This document shows, in pieces, positions 15,731 to 24,610 of a DNA stretch of 33,756 nt. Numbering within the stretch: position 1 is the first letter of the stretch; each line of letters begins with the position of its first letter. A model generated the notes under the pieces. The model had not been told where the DNA came from and did not search any database. It was given only the letters and a program-made list of their open reading frames with translations. The stretch is from CAZART01 sp964487555 (GTDB lineage: Bacteria > Bacteroidota > Rhodothermia > Rhodothermales > VXPQ01), in NCBI GenBank assembly GCA_964487555.1, contig CAZART010000056.1:1-33756 (forward strand), written 5' to 3'. A program made the translations under genes and the position numbers.

Positions 15731-17938
15731 TTACTTGATCAGCGTCATCTTTCCGCTCTTGATCATGGTGTCCGAAGTCGATTCGGCGATGACGCGGTAT
15801 ACGTAGGTACCCGACGTCAGGGTTGAAGCATCGACGTCGATCGAGCGATCGGCGCCTGCCGCGATCGATTTTGACGGAACGTCCATCACGCGGCGGCCGA
15901 GCATATCGTACACCTCGACGCTCACGATGGCAGACGTCGGAAGGTCAAAACGAACCGTCGTGGACGGGTTGAACGGATTCGGATAGTTGCCCCGAAGTGC
16001 AAACTCACCCGGGAGCTCCGATGGGTCTTCATTCGACGTCACGAGGCCACGGGTAAAGGTGACTGTGGCTGTCGGTCCGGCGGTAAACCGGGAGCCGTCC
16101 GTCGTGATGACGCGCAGGTGCAACTCATCGGACGACCCGACGGGAATGGAACCCGGCTCGGCACCCGAAGCTTCGTCGAAGATCCTCGCCGCCTGGTCGA
16201 CCGTTACCACGCCTCCCGGAGGCCCATCGAAGTCGCCATTGGCCGTCAAGCTAAGCGGAAAATTGGTCTCCGTGGAGGCCTGCAGGATGTAGTTCACTTC
16301 GTCGCCGTCCGGATCGGAGGCCTCCGACGCCTGTATGGCGACCAGGACGTCCGTGGGATCGCCTTCAATCGTAAAGGACGAACCGTCTCCCGGCTCCGTA
16401 ATCTCACTGGCATTCGGAGCCCTGTTGCCTACGTCGCGAATCTGGCCGCGGATCTCTCCCGCTCCGTGCGCCGTCGAGTGCACGTTGACGTACAAATCGC
16501 CGTCGAAAAGCGCCGATCGAAAGGCTTCGGGATCATCGACCTTGTCGGCGAGGACGAACGTGTTGTTGGCCTCGTCGTACGTACCACTGCGACTGTCGGA
16601 CGCGACGGTCGGATCCAATCCAATGAGGACCCCACCGTTCGTGCCTGCAGGCGCTAGATGGATGTGCGAAGCGGCATAGTCCGCGATGAGATTGGCAAAC
16701 GAGCCGCTGACGATAAGCACATCACCGTCGAGGGTCAGGTTCACCGTTCCGTAGCCGGAGCTAAGCAGTGCCGGCACCTCGTTGAGGCCCGACAGATTGG
16801 CGATAAAGTCCGCCGTGACGTCCGTCACGGTAACGGTAGCGGACGTGGTTGCCGTCGTGCTGCCGTCGCTGGCCGCTACGGTAATGGTCACCTCGCCGGC
16901 GTCGTCGAAGGTCGGCGTCCAGGTCAGGACGCCGGTATCGGCGTCGATCGTGGCGCCTCCCGGGCCGGCCGTGATCGAGAACGTCACGTCGGATCCTTCC
17001 GGATCATCCGCATCGAAATCGAACATGAGCATTTCGCCTTCGGCGATCGTCGTGTCCGGGAGGGACGCCGTGAAGACCGGTGCCAGGTTGCCGGTCACGG
17101 TCAACGACCCATCGATGCCACCACCTAGCGGGTCGCCCTCGTTGAGCGTAAAGCTGGTGAAGGTAAGATCCGTCTCGCCTTCATCACCGGAGGCCGTACC
17201 GGTCAGATTCAGCACCACGCCGGATCCGCTCAGTGCGCTTCCGCTTGCGGCGACGACGCGGATGCTGTTAGCCGTCGTCGTGCTGTTGATCGTCATGTCT
17301 TCCGAGATCGTGCCGTCGGCATCGACATCGGTGATCGTCACTACGGTCGGATCGAACTCAACGGTGAAATCATACGAAAGCACGCCTGCACCGGTCAGAT
17401 CCTGCGTCGTTACCGGGATTGAAATCTCACCGCCGCCGCCTACCGTGGTATCGGGCAGTGTGAATGCGATGGCCGGAACGGTCGTCGTCCCGTCTTCCGT
17501 CACTGCAACCGGATCGCCTTCATTGAACGTAAATTCAGTGAAGGCCAGGTTGCCGGTGCCCTCAGCTAGAAAGTCGACTACCAGGTTGATGAGGGTTCCG
17601 GATCCTTCCAGTGCGGATCCTGATGCGCCGACGACGCGGATGCTGTTTGCTGTCGTCGTGCTGTTTAAGGTTATGCCGTCAGAGATCGTCCCATCGGCAT
17701 CGATATCGGTGATATCGACGACGTTCTCGTCGAAGGTTACGGTAAAATCGTACGAAAGCACGCCCTCGCCGGTCAGGTCGTCTTCGACCGTGACCGCGAT
17801 CGTACCCGACGTGCCCGTCGCGCCTGTCGCATTCGGCAGACTCACCGTGATCTGCGCGAGCGTCGGTGCTGCTCCTAAAATCAGCAACGCGGCCGCTACC
17901 GCGATCAAGCCGAGAAATTTGCTCGTCAATCTTTGCAT
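15731..17938 (-). CDS. T9SS cargo with two cohesin-like domains and a CHRD domain
   Basis: A 735-residue secreted protein. Signal peptide 1-28 (...AAPTLAQ); cohesin-like domain 1 (30-152) and domain 2 (157-281), tandem duplicates sharing LSYDFTV-FD and the run NSTTTANSIRVV with SGSAL; a cadherin-like Ig domain (286-372); a CHRD domain (376-502, LSGLNEVPALLSSGYGTV, ASHIHLAPAGTNGGVL, DLYVNVHSTAHGAGEIRGQI); an FN3-like domain (505-630) of the same type as in the neighbouring cargo protein; and a T9SS type A sorting domain (643-735, GNYPNPFNPSTTVRFDLP). The frame is open to 18145, but ATG 17938 begins the signal peptide; AGGGG lies 10 bases before it. It has its own terminator, and the terminator of the giant gene upstream separates the two. 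Likely surface-bound; ligand unknown. Confidence 0.93.
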   Translation of the reverse strand: MQRLTSKFLGLIAVAAALLILGAAPTLAQITVSLPNATGATGTSGTIAVTVEDDLTGEGVLSYDFTVTFDENVVDITDIDADGTISDGITLNSTTTANSIRVVGASGSALEGSGTLINLVVDFLAEGTGNLAFTEFTFNEGDPVAVTEDGTTTVPAIAFTLPDTTVGGGGEISIPVTTQDLTGAGVLSYDFTVEFDPTVVTITDVDADGTISEDMTINSTTTANSIRVVAASGSALSGSGVVLNLTGTASGDEGETDLTFTSFTLNEGDPLGGGIDGSLTVTGNLAPVFTASLPDTTIAEGEMLMFDFDADDPEGSDVTFSITAGPGGATIDADTGVLTWTPTFDDAGEVTITVAASDGSTTATTSATVTVTDVTADFIANLSGLNEVPALLSSGYGTVNLTLDGDVLIVSGSFANLIADYAASHIHLAPAGTNGGVLIGLDPTVASDSRSGTYDEANNTFVLADKVDDPEAFRSALFDGDLYVNVHSTAHGAGEIRGQIRDVGNRAPNASEITEPGDGSSFTIEGDPTDVLVAIQASEASDPDGDEVNYILQASTETNFPLSLTANGDFDGPPGGVVTVDQAARIFDEASGAEPGSIPVGSSDELHLRVITTDGSRFTAGPTATVTFTRGLVTSNEDPSELPGEFALRGNYPNPFNPSTTVRFDLPTSAIVSVEVYDMLGRRVMDVPSKSIAAGADRSIDVDASTLTSGTYVYRVIAESTSDTMIKSGKMTLIK

Positions 17939-17983
17939 GTTATCGCTACCCCTAAGGTGATTTCTATCTCGGATGCTCTTGCT

Positions 17984-18021
17984 GTAAAAGACCGGTAGCG
18001 GGGCCTCAGCGGCCCCGCTAC
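17984..18021 (-). terminator. Intrinsic terminator of the 1890-residue cargo gene
   Basis: GTAGCGGGGCC (17995-18005) and GGCCCCGCTAC (18011-18021) form a perfect 11-bp stem with a five-base loop. On the minus strand it is followed by CGGTCTTTTAC, a short U-rich tail. It starts 16 bases beyond the stop codon at 18037. Confidence 0.8.
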
Positions 18022-18036
18022 GCGGCATCTCTTCTT

Positions 18037-21000
18037 TTACTTGACCAGCATCATCGTCTTCACTTGAGTAAAGCTCTGGGCGTCGATGCGATACAGGTAG
18101 ACCCCGGAGGCAACCGAGCTTCCTGATGCACTGCGTCCATCCCACTTCACCTCATAGCGACCGGCCTCCTTCTCGCCGTTCACGAGGGTCTGCACAAGAC
18201 GGCCCGAAACATCGTAGATCTCGATGGTCACGTGGCTTGCCTCAGGCAGGCTGTATGTAAACGTCGTGGTCGGATTGAAGGGATTCGGGTAGTTGTCGCC
18301 GAGAGCGAACTCCGTCGGGATTTCCATGACGGACGTGCTGCCAAGCTGTACGGCAGGATTCTCGTTCACGAAGGCTTCCGCCTGGAGATTGACGCTGGTC
18401 GTATTCTCGTCGAGCGAGAAGATCAACCGCGCCACTTCACCCCCGTAGTTGATCGGTGTGGCACCGAACATCGCTACGCGGATCTTACCCGTTTCCTTAT
18501 TGGCCGTCCAGGCGATCTGCCAGCCGTCCGGCATACTCCCCGTCACGCTCTTGAGCGTCGTCGCCGTCATGTCCATGTCGGCGGTTACCTCGACGGAGTA
18601 GACGTTGGCTACGTTGCCGGTGAGCGTGACCGGAATGGCGACGCCGCCTTCGGCGCTTTCACCTGCGCCCCACTCCAGGTCGGCGGAGGCGACGATGGCT
18701 TGGGTCTTGCCCGCGCCTTCCGCCGGGAAGTCGCAGACGGCGGTGTCTTCCACCGTCGGACCCTCGGCGGCGAGGCACTGCAGCATGAGGGCTGCGTCGA
18801 ATGCACTGACACCGGCCGTGCCGCTGACGTCGGCGGCCATTTCGCCCTTCGCATCGAGCGTCGATGCACCGATCACCGCGTCGAGCGTGACCGACACGTC
18901 GGTCAGCGTCATAGCACCGCTGTCGTTCACGTCACCGAGCAAGAAGTCGGCTGTGACGGATACGACGAACGACACACCCGCCGAATCCGATGCGTTCTCA
19001 GCGGAGACCGTGAAGGTATAGTCCGCACCTGCCTGTTCGAAGTCAGGCGTGAACGTGAATACTCCCGTCTCGGCGTCGATCGCCGCGTTTTCGACCGTCT
19101 CGGCGAGGCTCCAGGTCACCGGATCGTTCGGATCCGGGTTGCTGGCGTCGAAGTCGATCGTCAGCGTCTGGCCGTCGGAGATCGTCGTGTCGGCCTCAGC
19201 CGGCGTGATGCTGATGACGTCCCTGACGACCAGCGTCAGTGCCAGGCGCGTCGTGTCCGACTCGTCTTCGGCAAGCACGTTGAAGGTATACGTGCCCGCG
19301 TCCTCCGTATCCGGTGCCGCCGTGAGGAGACCCGCCTGCGCGTCGATCGTCACGAAGTCGGGTTCGTTCTCCAACCCGAAAGTGACCGATTCGCCCAGAT
19401 CGCGGGGATCCGCGGTGAAGGTAAAGTTGACCACTTCTCCTTCATCGACCTGCAGCGAGTCGCCTTGCGGCCTCGTCAGGAACATCGGCGCACGCGTCGG
19501 CAGACCCAACGTGAACCGGGCTCCCTGCGGAACGATGCCTCCCTGACTGTTCACCACGCGAGCGATGACGGTCGTGTCGCCGTTTGTGACGGAGAGGAAG
19601 TTATCGTAGTTCTCAGCCATGCCCTGGATAGACCACTCGTTCTGTTCCGCGTTACCATCGAACCGCTTGATGATGCGGAGGCTATCCTCGTTGGTGATCG
19701 GGAATCCGATATCCGTAGCCGTCAGCTCGACGTCAAAAAGCTGGTTTTGGCCCAGGCTGATGGAAGACTCGATGAGCCAGAAGAAATCGGGATAGTTGCC
19801 GATCGTGATCCCGGCGTCATCCGTGACCGGAAGACCGAGCTCGCCCTCGGGGTTCATGCTTTCGTTGTTGATCGTGATGTCGGTCTGCGACACCACCGGG
19901 TTGCGGAATGTGAGTGCGAGCGGGCGGTAATTGCCGAGCGTGTCGCCCGCCGGGTATTCGAAACGAGCCGACTTATTGACCGTGGCGCCGTTTCCGTTGA
20001 CGAACGTGCCGAACGGATCCCCGGATTCGAGGCGCTTCGTCACGTTACCGGCGACGTGGCTCTCCTCACCCGTACTTACGGTGCGCATAAAGCCCTGCGT
20101 CGTCGCATCCTGATAGAGCCAGATGTCGGTGTTCTCCTCCGTATCCAGGATTCCTCCATTCAGGAAGAGCCTTTCGACGCTGGTAAAGAAGTCCAGCGTC
20201 GCGGTCGCGTTCTCCGGTCCCGTCAGCGTGACGACCGCATCGCTCGACTTATCCATGGTCACGTTGATGTTGTTGACCACGTAGTCACCGGCGAGCATAA
20301 TGGTACCATCGGACGCGCCTGTGAAGCTAAGAGCGGTAAGACCACCGGTATTCACGAGATTACCACCGCTGAATGAGAGGTCGCCGCCAATATTAAAGGC
20401 GGTGCCGGCCAGCTCAAACGTTCCTCTCTGGAGATCGATGTTGTTGACCGTCCGAGTGTCGTTCGCTCCGGTCAACGAGTTCGTGATGGTATTGCCCGCG
20501 GTCGGATTGATGACGAGCGTCGTAACATTCGCACCCGCCAGGAACTCGATGTCCGTTATGGTATCGGACGGCCCGGCGAATTCGAGAATGTACTCCGACC
20601 CGGCCAATCGGTTGGCCGGCACGTTGGCGTTGTCGACCATCAGAACCAGCCTGGCACCGTCGCCGAGGGTGATGATCTCATTCGCCGAGCTCGTGTTCAG
20701 CACGCCGTTGAGCGTGAGCACGCCGCTGACGGATGCATCCTGATCAACGGTCGTCGCCGCATTGATCGTGAGATCGATGAGCTGACCGTTGTCCGGCATC
20801 TCCTGTCCGCTCGTAGCCGGCACGTTGTAGGTGATGCTTACGGGGCCGGCGAAAGCCGGATCGGCGTTGTCGAGCGGATCTGCGACGTTCACCACGATAA
20901 GCACGCCGGAGGCGAGCGCGAGATGATCGTTGTTCGGATTGCTCTCAACGATGTCGTCATCCAGGCGCAGCCGGTTTTCGACCGTCAGCGTGCCGTTCGA

Positions 21001-23709
21001 AGCCGGGCCGATCACCGCGTCCGCCGTCGTGACGGCAAGTCGGTCGACCGTTCCGTTGTTGTTGTTGGCGAAGTCGACGTTGGCGTCTGCAAGAACCAGC
21101 TCGCCGCTTGACGATGTGACGGCACCGCCGTCGAACGTCAACGTGTTGTCGCCCATCACGACAAACGAGTTGATCCCGAGGTGAAGATCGCCCTCCAACT
21201 CCACATTCCGACCCGCGGTCAGCGTTCTCGGGTCGTTGTTGTTGCTGGCGACGGTCAGCGTGTTATCGTCGACCAGGATTCTCGCGTCGATCGTGGCGTC
21301 CCCGCTGAGCGTCATCGTCGTGGAGACGATGTCTACGAGGCCCGCGGGCGCCGCGGCGTCGTCGATGAACGTGCTGCCGTTCGACGTGACCGAACCCATG
21401 AGGTTCAGGGTGTTTCCATTCACATCGAGGACGCCGGCACCCGTCTCGACGAGCGAATTGCTGATCGTAGCATTCGACATCATCGTCGCGGTGACACCGC
21501 TGACGATGACGTTCGGAATCGTCTCGCCGTTGATCGAGAAGGTCTTATTTGCGGCATCGAGATCCAGGGCACCGCCGCTTGACGTGTAGTCCACGTTGGC
21601 CGCACCGGTGAAGTTGCCCGCGACCATCAGGTCATTCCCGCCGAAGGCGAGGACGCCGCTGTTAATCGTCACATCGGCACCGGCATCGACGTCCGAGGTC
21701 AGAGTCACGCTATCGCCGTTGCTGACGATATTTCCCGTGACGTCCTGCTCGTCGGCGAGGCCGATGAAGAGGTTGCCGTCCGTGTTGACGGTGAGGCTAC
21801 CTACGACGCGCTGGATGTTCGTGACCGTTACCGTCTCGCCGTTGTTCACGACGAGCGGTCCGACCGTTGACGGAAAGTCGTCGTCGGCCGTGCCGCTAAG
21901 CGTCAGCGTGCCGTCGAGGGTCGTCGTCGTCGCGGCCGAGATCGTTCCCAGCACACTGTTGCTTGCACCCTGAAGCGTCAGGGCCGTCCCGTTCAGCGTG
22001 GCATCATCTTCGACGGTGAGGCTTCCCTGCACCGTGATCGGCGTGGGGAAGTTGACCGTGTAGGCCGCTCCCACGTCGTTGAGCGCCACGTTTCCGCTGA
22101 TCGTGCCCGGCGTGCCGTTCGTGACGGCGTCGACGGTACCGTTCTGCGTATTGAAGGTGAGGTCCCGGATGTCGTCCGCTTCGAACTCGCTGCCGGCGAC
22201 TTTCGTCCCGCCGCCGATGTTACCGACGTACTCGAGGTCGTAGTCGACGTTGTCGGCGTTGAACGTCCCGGCGATGTCCGTGTCGGCACGCGCGGCGTTG
22301 ACCACGATGCTGGCTCCGGTGCCGGAGGGTGAGATGTCGTCGTCACCACCGACGGTGATGCCGCCGCTCGTGAGGTTGAGTTCGCCGGTAAAGCGCACAT
22401 CTTCCTGCGATGTGGCACCGACGGTGACGTCGCCGCCACCGGTCGCAACGAGAATGTCGCCGTAGAGGCCGTCGCCCTGAAGATCGGCGGCGGCGGCGCG
22501 GAAGACGATGAGGGACTCATTGTCGACCATGCCGTCGATATCCACGATGCCGCTGCTCGTGACGTTGATCTGATCGTCCGTGAAGCTGGCCGTGGATCCG
22601 GTGGCCACCATGAAGGCGAGCCCACCGGTGTTCGTCACGTCGATGTCTTCCGTGATCGTCAGCGTCTGGCCGTTCTTATCGATCGTAACGGTCGAGATCG
22701 CGAAGTTCGGTCCCGGGCTGAACGTATTGTCCGTATTGGCCCCGACGAAGTCGAAGCGGCCGCCCGCGGCGGTCGTAAACGTTCCGCCCTGGCGAGTGAA
22801 GTCGCCGTTGATCGTCAGCGTAAAGCCGCCGAGCGCGAACGTGATGCCGTCGTTGTTGGCGATGTTGACGCTCTGGACGGCGGCGCTCGACGCGATCGTA
22901 ACCGTGCCGCTGTTGACCGTCAGCGTACCGACGTTGCCGGGCCCCGTGATGGTGATGTTCTCGGCGATGATGATCTCGCCGTTGATCACGGATCCGGCGG
23001 CGGAGACGAGGTTGTCGAGATCCGTCACCGACGTGAGCGTCAGCGTGTTTCCGCCTCCGAGATTGACGTTGAGCGTTCCGTCGCTGAAGTTCGAGGGAAG
23101 CTCCCCGCCGGCCGTCACGTTCGTATCGGACCCGTTGTTGTCCGTATAGAAGACGTTGGCCGTGCCGAGGTAGGTGATTTCGCCGCTGACGGACGTATCG
23201 TCGTCGCGCGTCACGCGGCCGCCGGAGGGAATCCGGACGCGGCCGTCGTCCACCGAGTTGGTCACCGTCAGCGATCCGTCGTCAAGTACGAGCGCCATCG
23301 TGAGATTCGTATCGCCGAGCCGGTAGACGGCGTCGCCGCCTCCCTGGCTGTTCGCTCGAATCGTCACATCGGCGTCAATCGTGAAGCCGTTTTCGACGAT
23401 CACGCGTGTAAACGAGCCTGTCTGACGACCTTCGAAGATGAGATCTTCGCTAATGGTCACGTGGGCCTCGTTGTACGTACCGGCCTCGACGCTGATGATG
23501 GTGCCGTCCGTGACGTATCCCTCGGCAAGACAGCCCGCGATCGTGCGATTTGCCGTCGCCGGCGTTTGTCCATCGAGATTATCGTCACCGCCGGTATCTA
23601 CGTGACAGACGGGTTGCGCATTAGCCGTGCCCGCCGCAAAAACGACGAACAGGGCCAGAAGCGCAATCGCTCTGCCCGTGAGCCGCAGTAACAATCGAGG
23701 ATCTCTCAT
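18037..23709 (-). CDS. Giant T9SS cargo with beta-rich repeats, dockerin-like and cohesin-like domains
   Basis: A 1890-residue secreted protein. Signal peptide about 1-31 (LLALFVVFAAGTANAQ). Next is a DDNLDGQTPATANRTIAG segment of the kind that opens parallel beta-helix proteins, then about 1100 residues of Thr/Asn/Asp-rich beta repeats with blocks such as GDFTRQGGTFTTAAGG (about 300). A region at about 1186-1403 (SHVAGNVTKRLE, RFEYPAGDTLGNYRPLALTF) is shared with the divergent 2078-residue protein. Two Ig-like domains (about 1405-1588), a dockerin-like pair (about 1589-1660, GDVNDSGAMTLTDVSVTLDAV and ADVSGTAGVSAFDAALML), a cohesin-like domain (about 1665-1790) and a T9SS sorting domain (about 1800-1890) follow. 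AAGGAGGT at 23717-23724, seven bases ahead, fixes ATG 23709 rather than 23739. Probably a surface adhesin or scaffold. Confidence 0.93.
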   Translation of the reverse strand: MRDPRLLLRLTGRAIALLALFVVFAAGTANAQPVCHVDTGGDDNLDGQTPATANRTIAGCLAEGYVTDGTIISVEAGTYNEAHVTISEDLIFEGRQTGSFTRVIVENGFTIDADVTIRANSQGGGDAVYRLGDTNLTMALVLDDGSLTVTNSVDDGRVRIPSGGRVTRDDDTSVSGEITYLGTANVFYTDNNGSDTNVTAGGELPSNFSDGTLNVNLGGGNTLTLTSVTDLDNLVSAAGSVINGEIIIAENITITGPGNVGTLTVNSGTVTIASSAAVQSVNIANNDGITFALGGFTLTINGDFTRQGGTFTTAAGGRFDFVGANTDNTFSPGPNFAISTVTIDKNGQTLTITEDIDVTNTGGLAFMVATGSTASFTDDQINVTSSGIVDIDGMVDNESLIVFRAAAADLQGDGLYGDILVATGGGDVTVGATSQEDVRFTGELNLTSGGITVGGDDDISPSGTGASIVVNAARADTDIAGTFNADNVDYDLEYVGNIGGGTKVAGSEFEADDIRDLTFNTQNGTVDAVTNGTPGTISGNVALNDVGAAYTVNFPTPITVQGSLTVEDDATLNGTALTLQGASNSVLGTISAATTTTLDGTLTLSGTADDDFPSTVGPLVVNNGETVTVTNIQRVVGSLTVNTDGNLFIGLADEQDVTGNIVSNGDSVTLTSDVDAGADVTINSGVLAFGGNDLMVAGNFTGAANVDYTSSGGALDLDAANKTFSINGETIPNVIVSGVTATMMSNATISNSLVETGAGVLDVNGNTLNLMGSVTSNGSTFIDDAAAPAGLVDIVSTTMTLSGDATIDARILVDDNTLTVASNNNDPRTLTAGRNVELEGDLHLGINSFVVMGDNTLTFDGGAVTSSSGELVLADANVDFANNNNGTVDRLAVTTADAVIGPASNGTLTVENRLRLDDDIVESNPNNDHLALASGVLIVVNVADPLDNADPAFAGPVSITYNVPATSGQEMPDNGQLIDLTINAATTVDQDASVSGVLTLNGVLNTSSANEIITLGDGARLVLMVDNANVPANRLAGSEYILEFAGPSDTITDIEFLAGANVTTLVINPTAGNTITNSLTGANDTRTVNNIDLQRGTFELAGTAFNIGGDLSFSGGNLVNTGGLTALSFTGASDGTIMLAGDYVVNNINVTMDKSSDAVVTLTGPENATATLDFFTSVERLFLNGGILDTEENTDIWLYQDATTQGFMRTVSTGEESHVAGNVTKRLESGDPFGTFVNGNGATVNKSARFEYPAGDTLGNYRPLALTFRNPVVSQTDITINNESMNPEGELGLPVTDDAGITIGNYPDFFWLIESSISLGQNQLFDVELTATDIGFPITNEDSLRIIKRFDGNAEQNEWSIQGMAENYDNFLSVTNGDTTVIARVVNSQGGIVPQGARFTLGLPTRAPMFLTRPQGDSLQVDEGEVVNFTFTADPRDLGESVTFGLENEPDFVTIDAQAGLLTAAPDTEDAGTYTFNVLAEDESDTTRLALTLVVRDVISITPAEADTTISDGQTLTIDFDASNPDPNDPVTWSLAETVENAAIDAETGVFTFTPDFEQAGADYTFTVSAENASDSAGVSFVVSVTADFLLGDVNDSGAMTLTDVSVTLDAVIGASTLDAKGEMAADVSGTAGVSAFDAALMLQCLAAEGPTVEDTAVCDFPAEGAGKTQAIVASADLEWGAGESAEGGVAIPVTLTGNVANVYSVEVTADMDMTATTLKSVTGSMPDGWQIAWTANKETGKIRVAMFGATPINYGGEVARLIFSLDENTTSVNLQAEAFVNENPAVQLGSTSVMEIPTEFALGDNYPNPFNPTTTFTYSLPEASHVTIEIYDVSGRLVQTLVNGEKEAGRYEVKWDGRSASGSSVASGVYLYRIDAQSFTQVKTMMLVK

Positions 23710-23716
23710 CGATGAT

Positions 23717-23724
23717 ACCTCCTT
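23717..23724 (-). promoter_or_regulatory. Strong Shine-Dalgarno site deciding the giant gene's start
   Basis: AAGGAGGT on the minus strand is a full match to the anti-Shine-Dalgarno sequence, seven bases before ATG 23709. Most other genes in the window have weak or no such site, so this gene may be translated unusually well. It argues against the in-frame ATG at 23739. Confidence 0.85.
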
Positions 23725-23739
23725 GTAGTTGTTCTCCAT

Positions 23740-24330
23740 TATCGGCTACCTGTTGTTGAAATAAGGCCAGGAGGACACAATGCCCTCCTGATTTGGTCTT
23801 GGTTGTTTTCGGTGAGGATCGTGGAGCGGCGGAGCGGAATGCGTGAGCGGCAGACAGTCGTCTGCCCCTCGACGCTTCGTGCTAGATGCGAGAATGCTTG
23901 CTGCTCCACGAAAATAAGAACCTGTTTCAATGCCTCCCTACAGGTGAGTCAGGCGCTCGGTCACTCTTCAATGGGTGGAAGGGTGAAGGAGTGGCCCGCC
24001 GCCGCGTACAAACTCGGGCGCAATTTGCGGCGTTTACTCGGCAAAAGCAAGCCATTACCGGGATTCCGCCCAATCACTTCGTTTCCAAACGAAATCTTCC
24101 AGTTTCAAACGGCCTGAATGCTGCGCCTCTAAAATGCTTCGGCTTCTAAATACGAGCCCTGCGTCATCACATGCAACGCAGCGCGTCGCAACCTCGTGAT
24201 GATCCCGTAAAGTTCATTCTTCCGCCCACCGCGTCGTGCGTTGGTTCGGTGCTAGTACACACCACAAATCTGCAGTGACCAACCCGCCGTCCAGAAATTT
24301 GCGGCATCCCCGGCCGAAGGGACCCCCGGT
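23740..24330. other. Divergent control region between the two giant cargo genes
   Basis: The first part of an 870-base region between divergently transcribed giants. It contains two perfect inverted repeats: CAGGAGG/CCTCCTG (23768-23774 and 23784-23790), in the transcribed leader side of the minus gene, and GGCAGAC-AGTC-GTCTGCC (23849-23866), an operator-like dyad. Neither has a U-tract. It is less GC-rich than the rest (around 23900-24170). Small open frames here (up to about 100 codons) have no family likeness or initiation signal and I leave them out. No promoter could be assigned with confidence. Confidence 0.5.
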
Positions 24331-24465
24331 TGCGGCACGTGCGCCCCCCGGCGGCCGTGCTTGCGTCCTCTCGGCTGCGGCACGTGCGCCCCTCGGCGGC
24401 CCTGGGTGCGTCTTTTCGGCCGCGGCTCTTGTGCCTCTTCCCTGCCGCTCTTGGTTGCACCTCCC
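24331..24465. repeat. 45-bp imperfect tandem repeat upstream of the 2078-residue gene
   Basis: Two good copies (24331-24375 and 24376-24420) begin TGCGGCACGTGCGCCCC and end in a TGCGTC...TCGGC block. A third, decayed copy follows to 24465. The palindrome GCACGTGC is in each good copy. The array lacks stops, so the frame of the downstream giant gene appears to extend upstream through it. Bases 24466-24600 hold no recognisable element. Confidence 0.75.
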
Positions 24466-24610
24466 CCGGGAACGTGTATGCTCTTTGACGCCTCCGCCCG
24501 GACGGGTCGCGGATCCGCCTCCCGGCGAGGGCGTACGCGTGCGGGCAGTGAGCCCCCATCCCCCGGCCCGGAGCCGTTCGGTGCTCCCTATCGTCGCCTT
24601 GAAGGAAATG

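Noticed and set aside
16782..17960. 392-codon plus-strand frame opposite the CHRD cargo gene
   Set aside because: Val/Ser/Thr-rich shadow of the minus-strand gene, which has clear domains, a signal peptide and a terminator.
18232..20376. 714-codon plus-strand frame opposite the 1890-residue gene
   Set aside because: Composition is Arg/Asp/Val-rich with no domain; it results from the codon bias of the real gene on the other strand.
13044..23709. A true cellulosome
   Set aside because: Cohesin-like and dockerin-like domains are present, but no glycoside hydrolase or carbohydrate-binding module was seen, and such beta-sandwich domains are common in surface proteins of this group.
23803..24149. 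Two overlapping plus-strand frames of 104 and 87 codons in the divergent region
   Set aside because: No ribosome binding site, no domain likeness, and they overlap each other in different frames.
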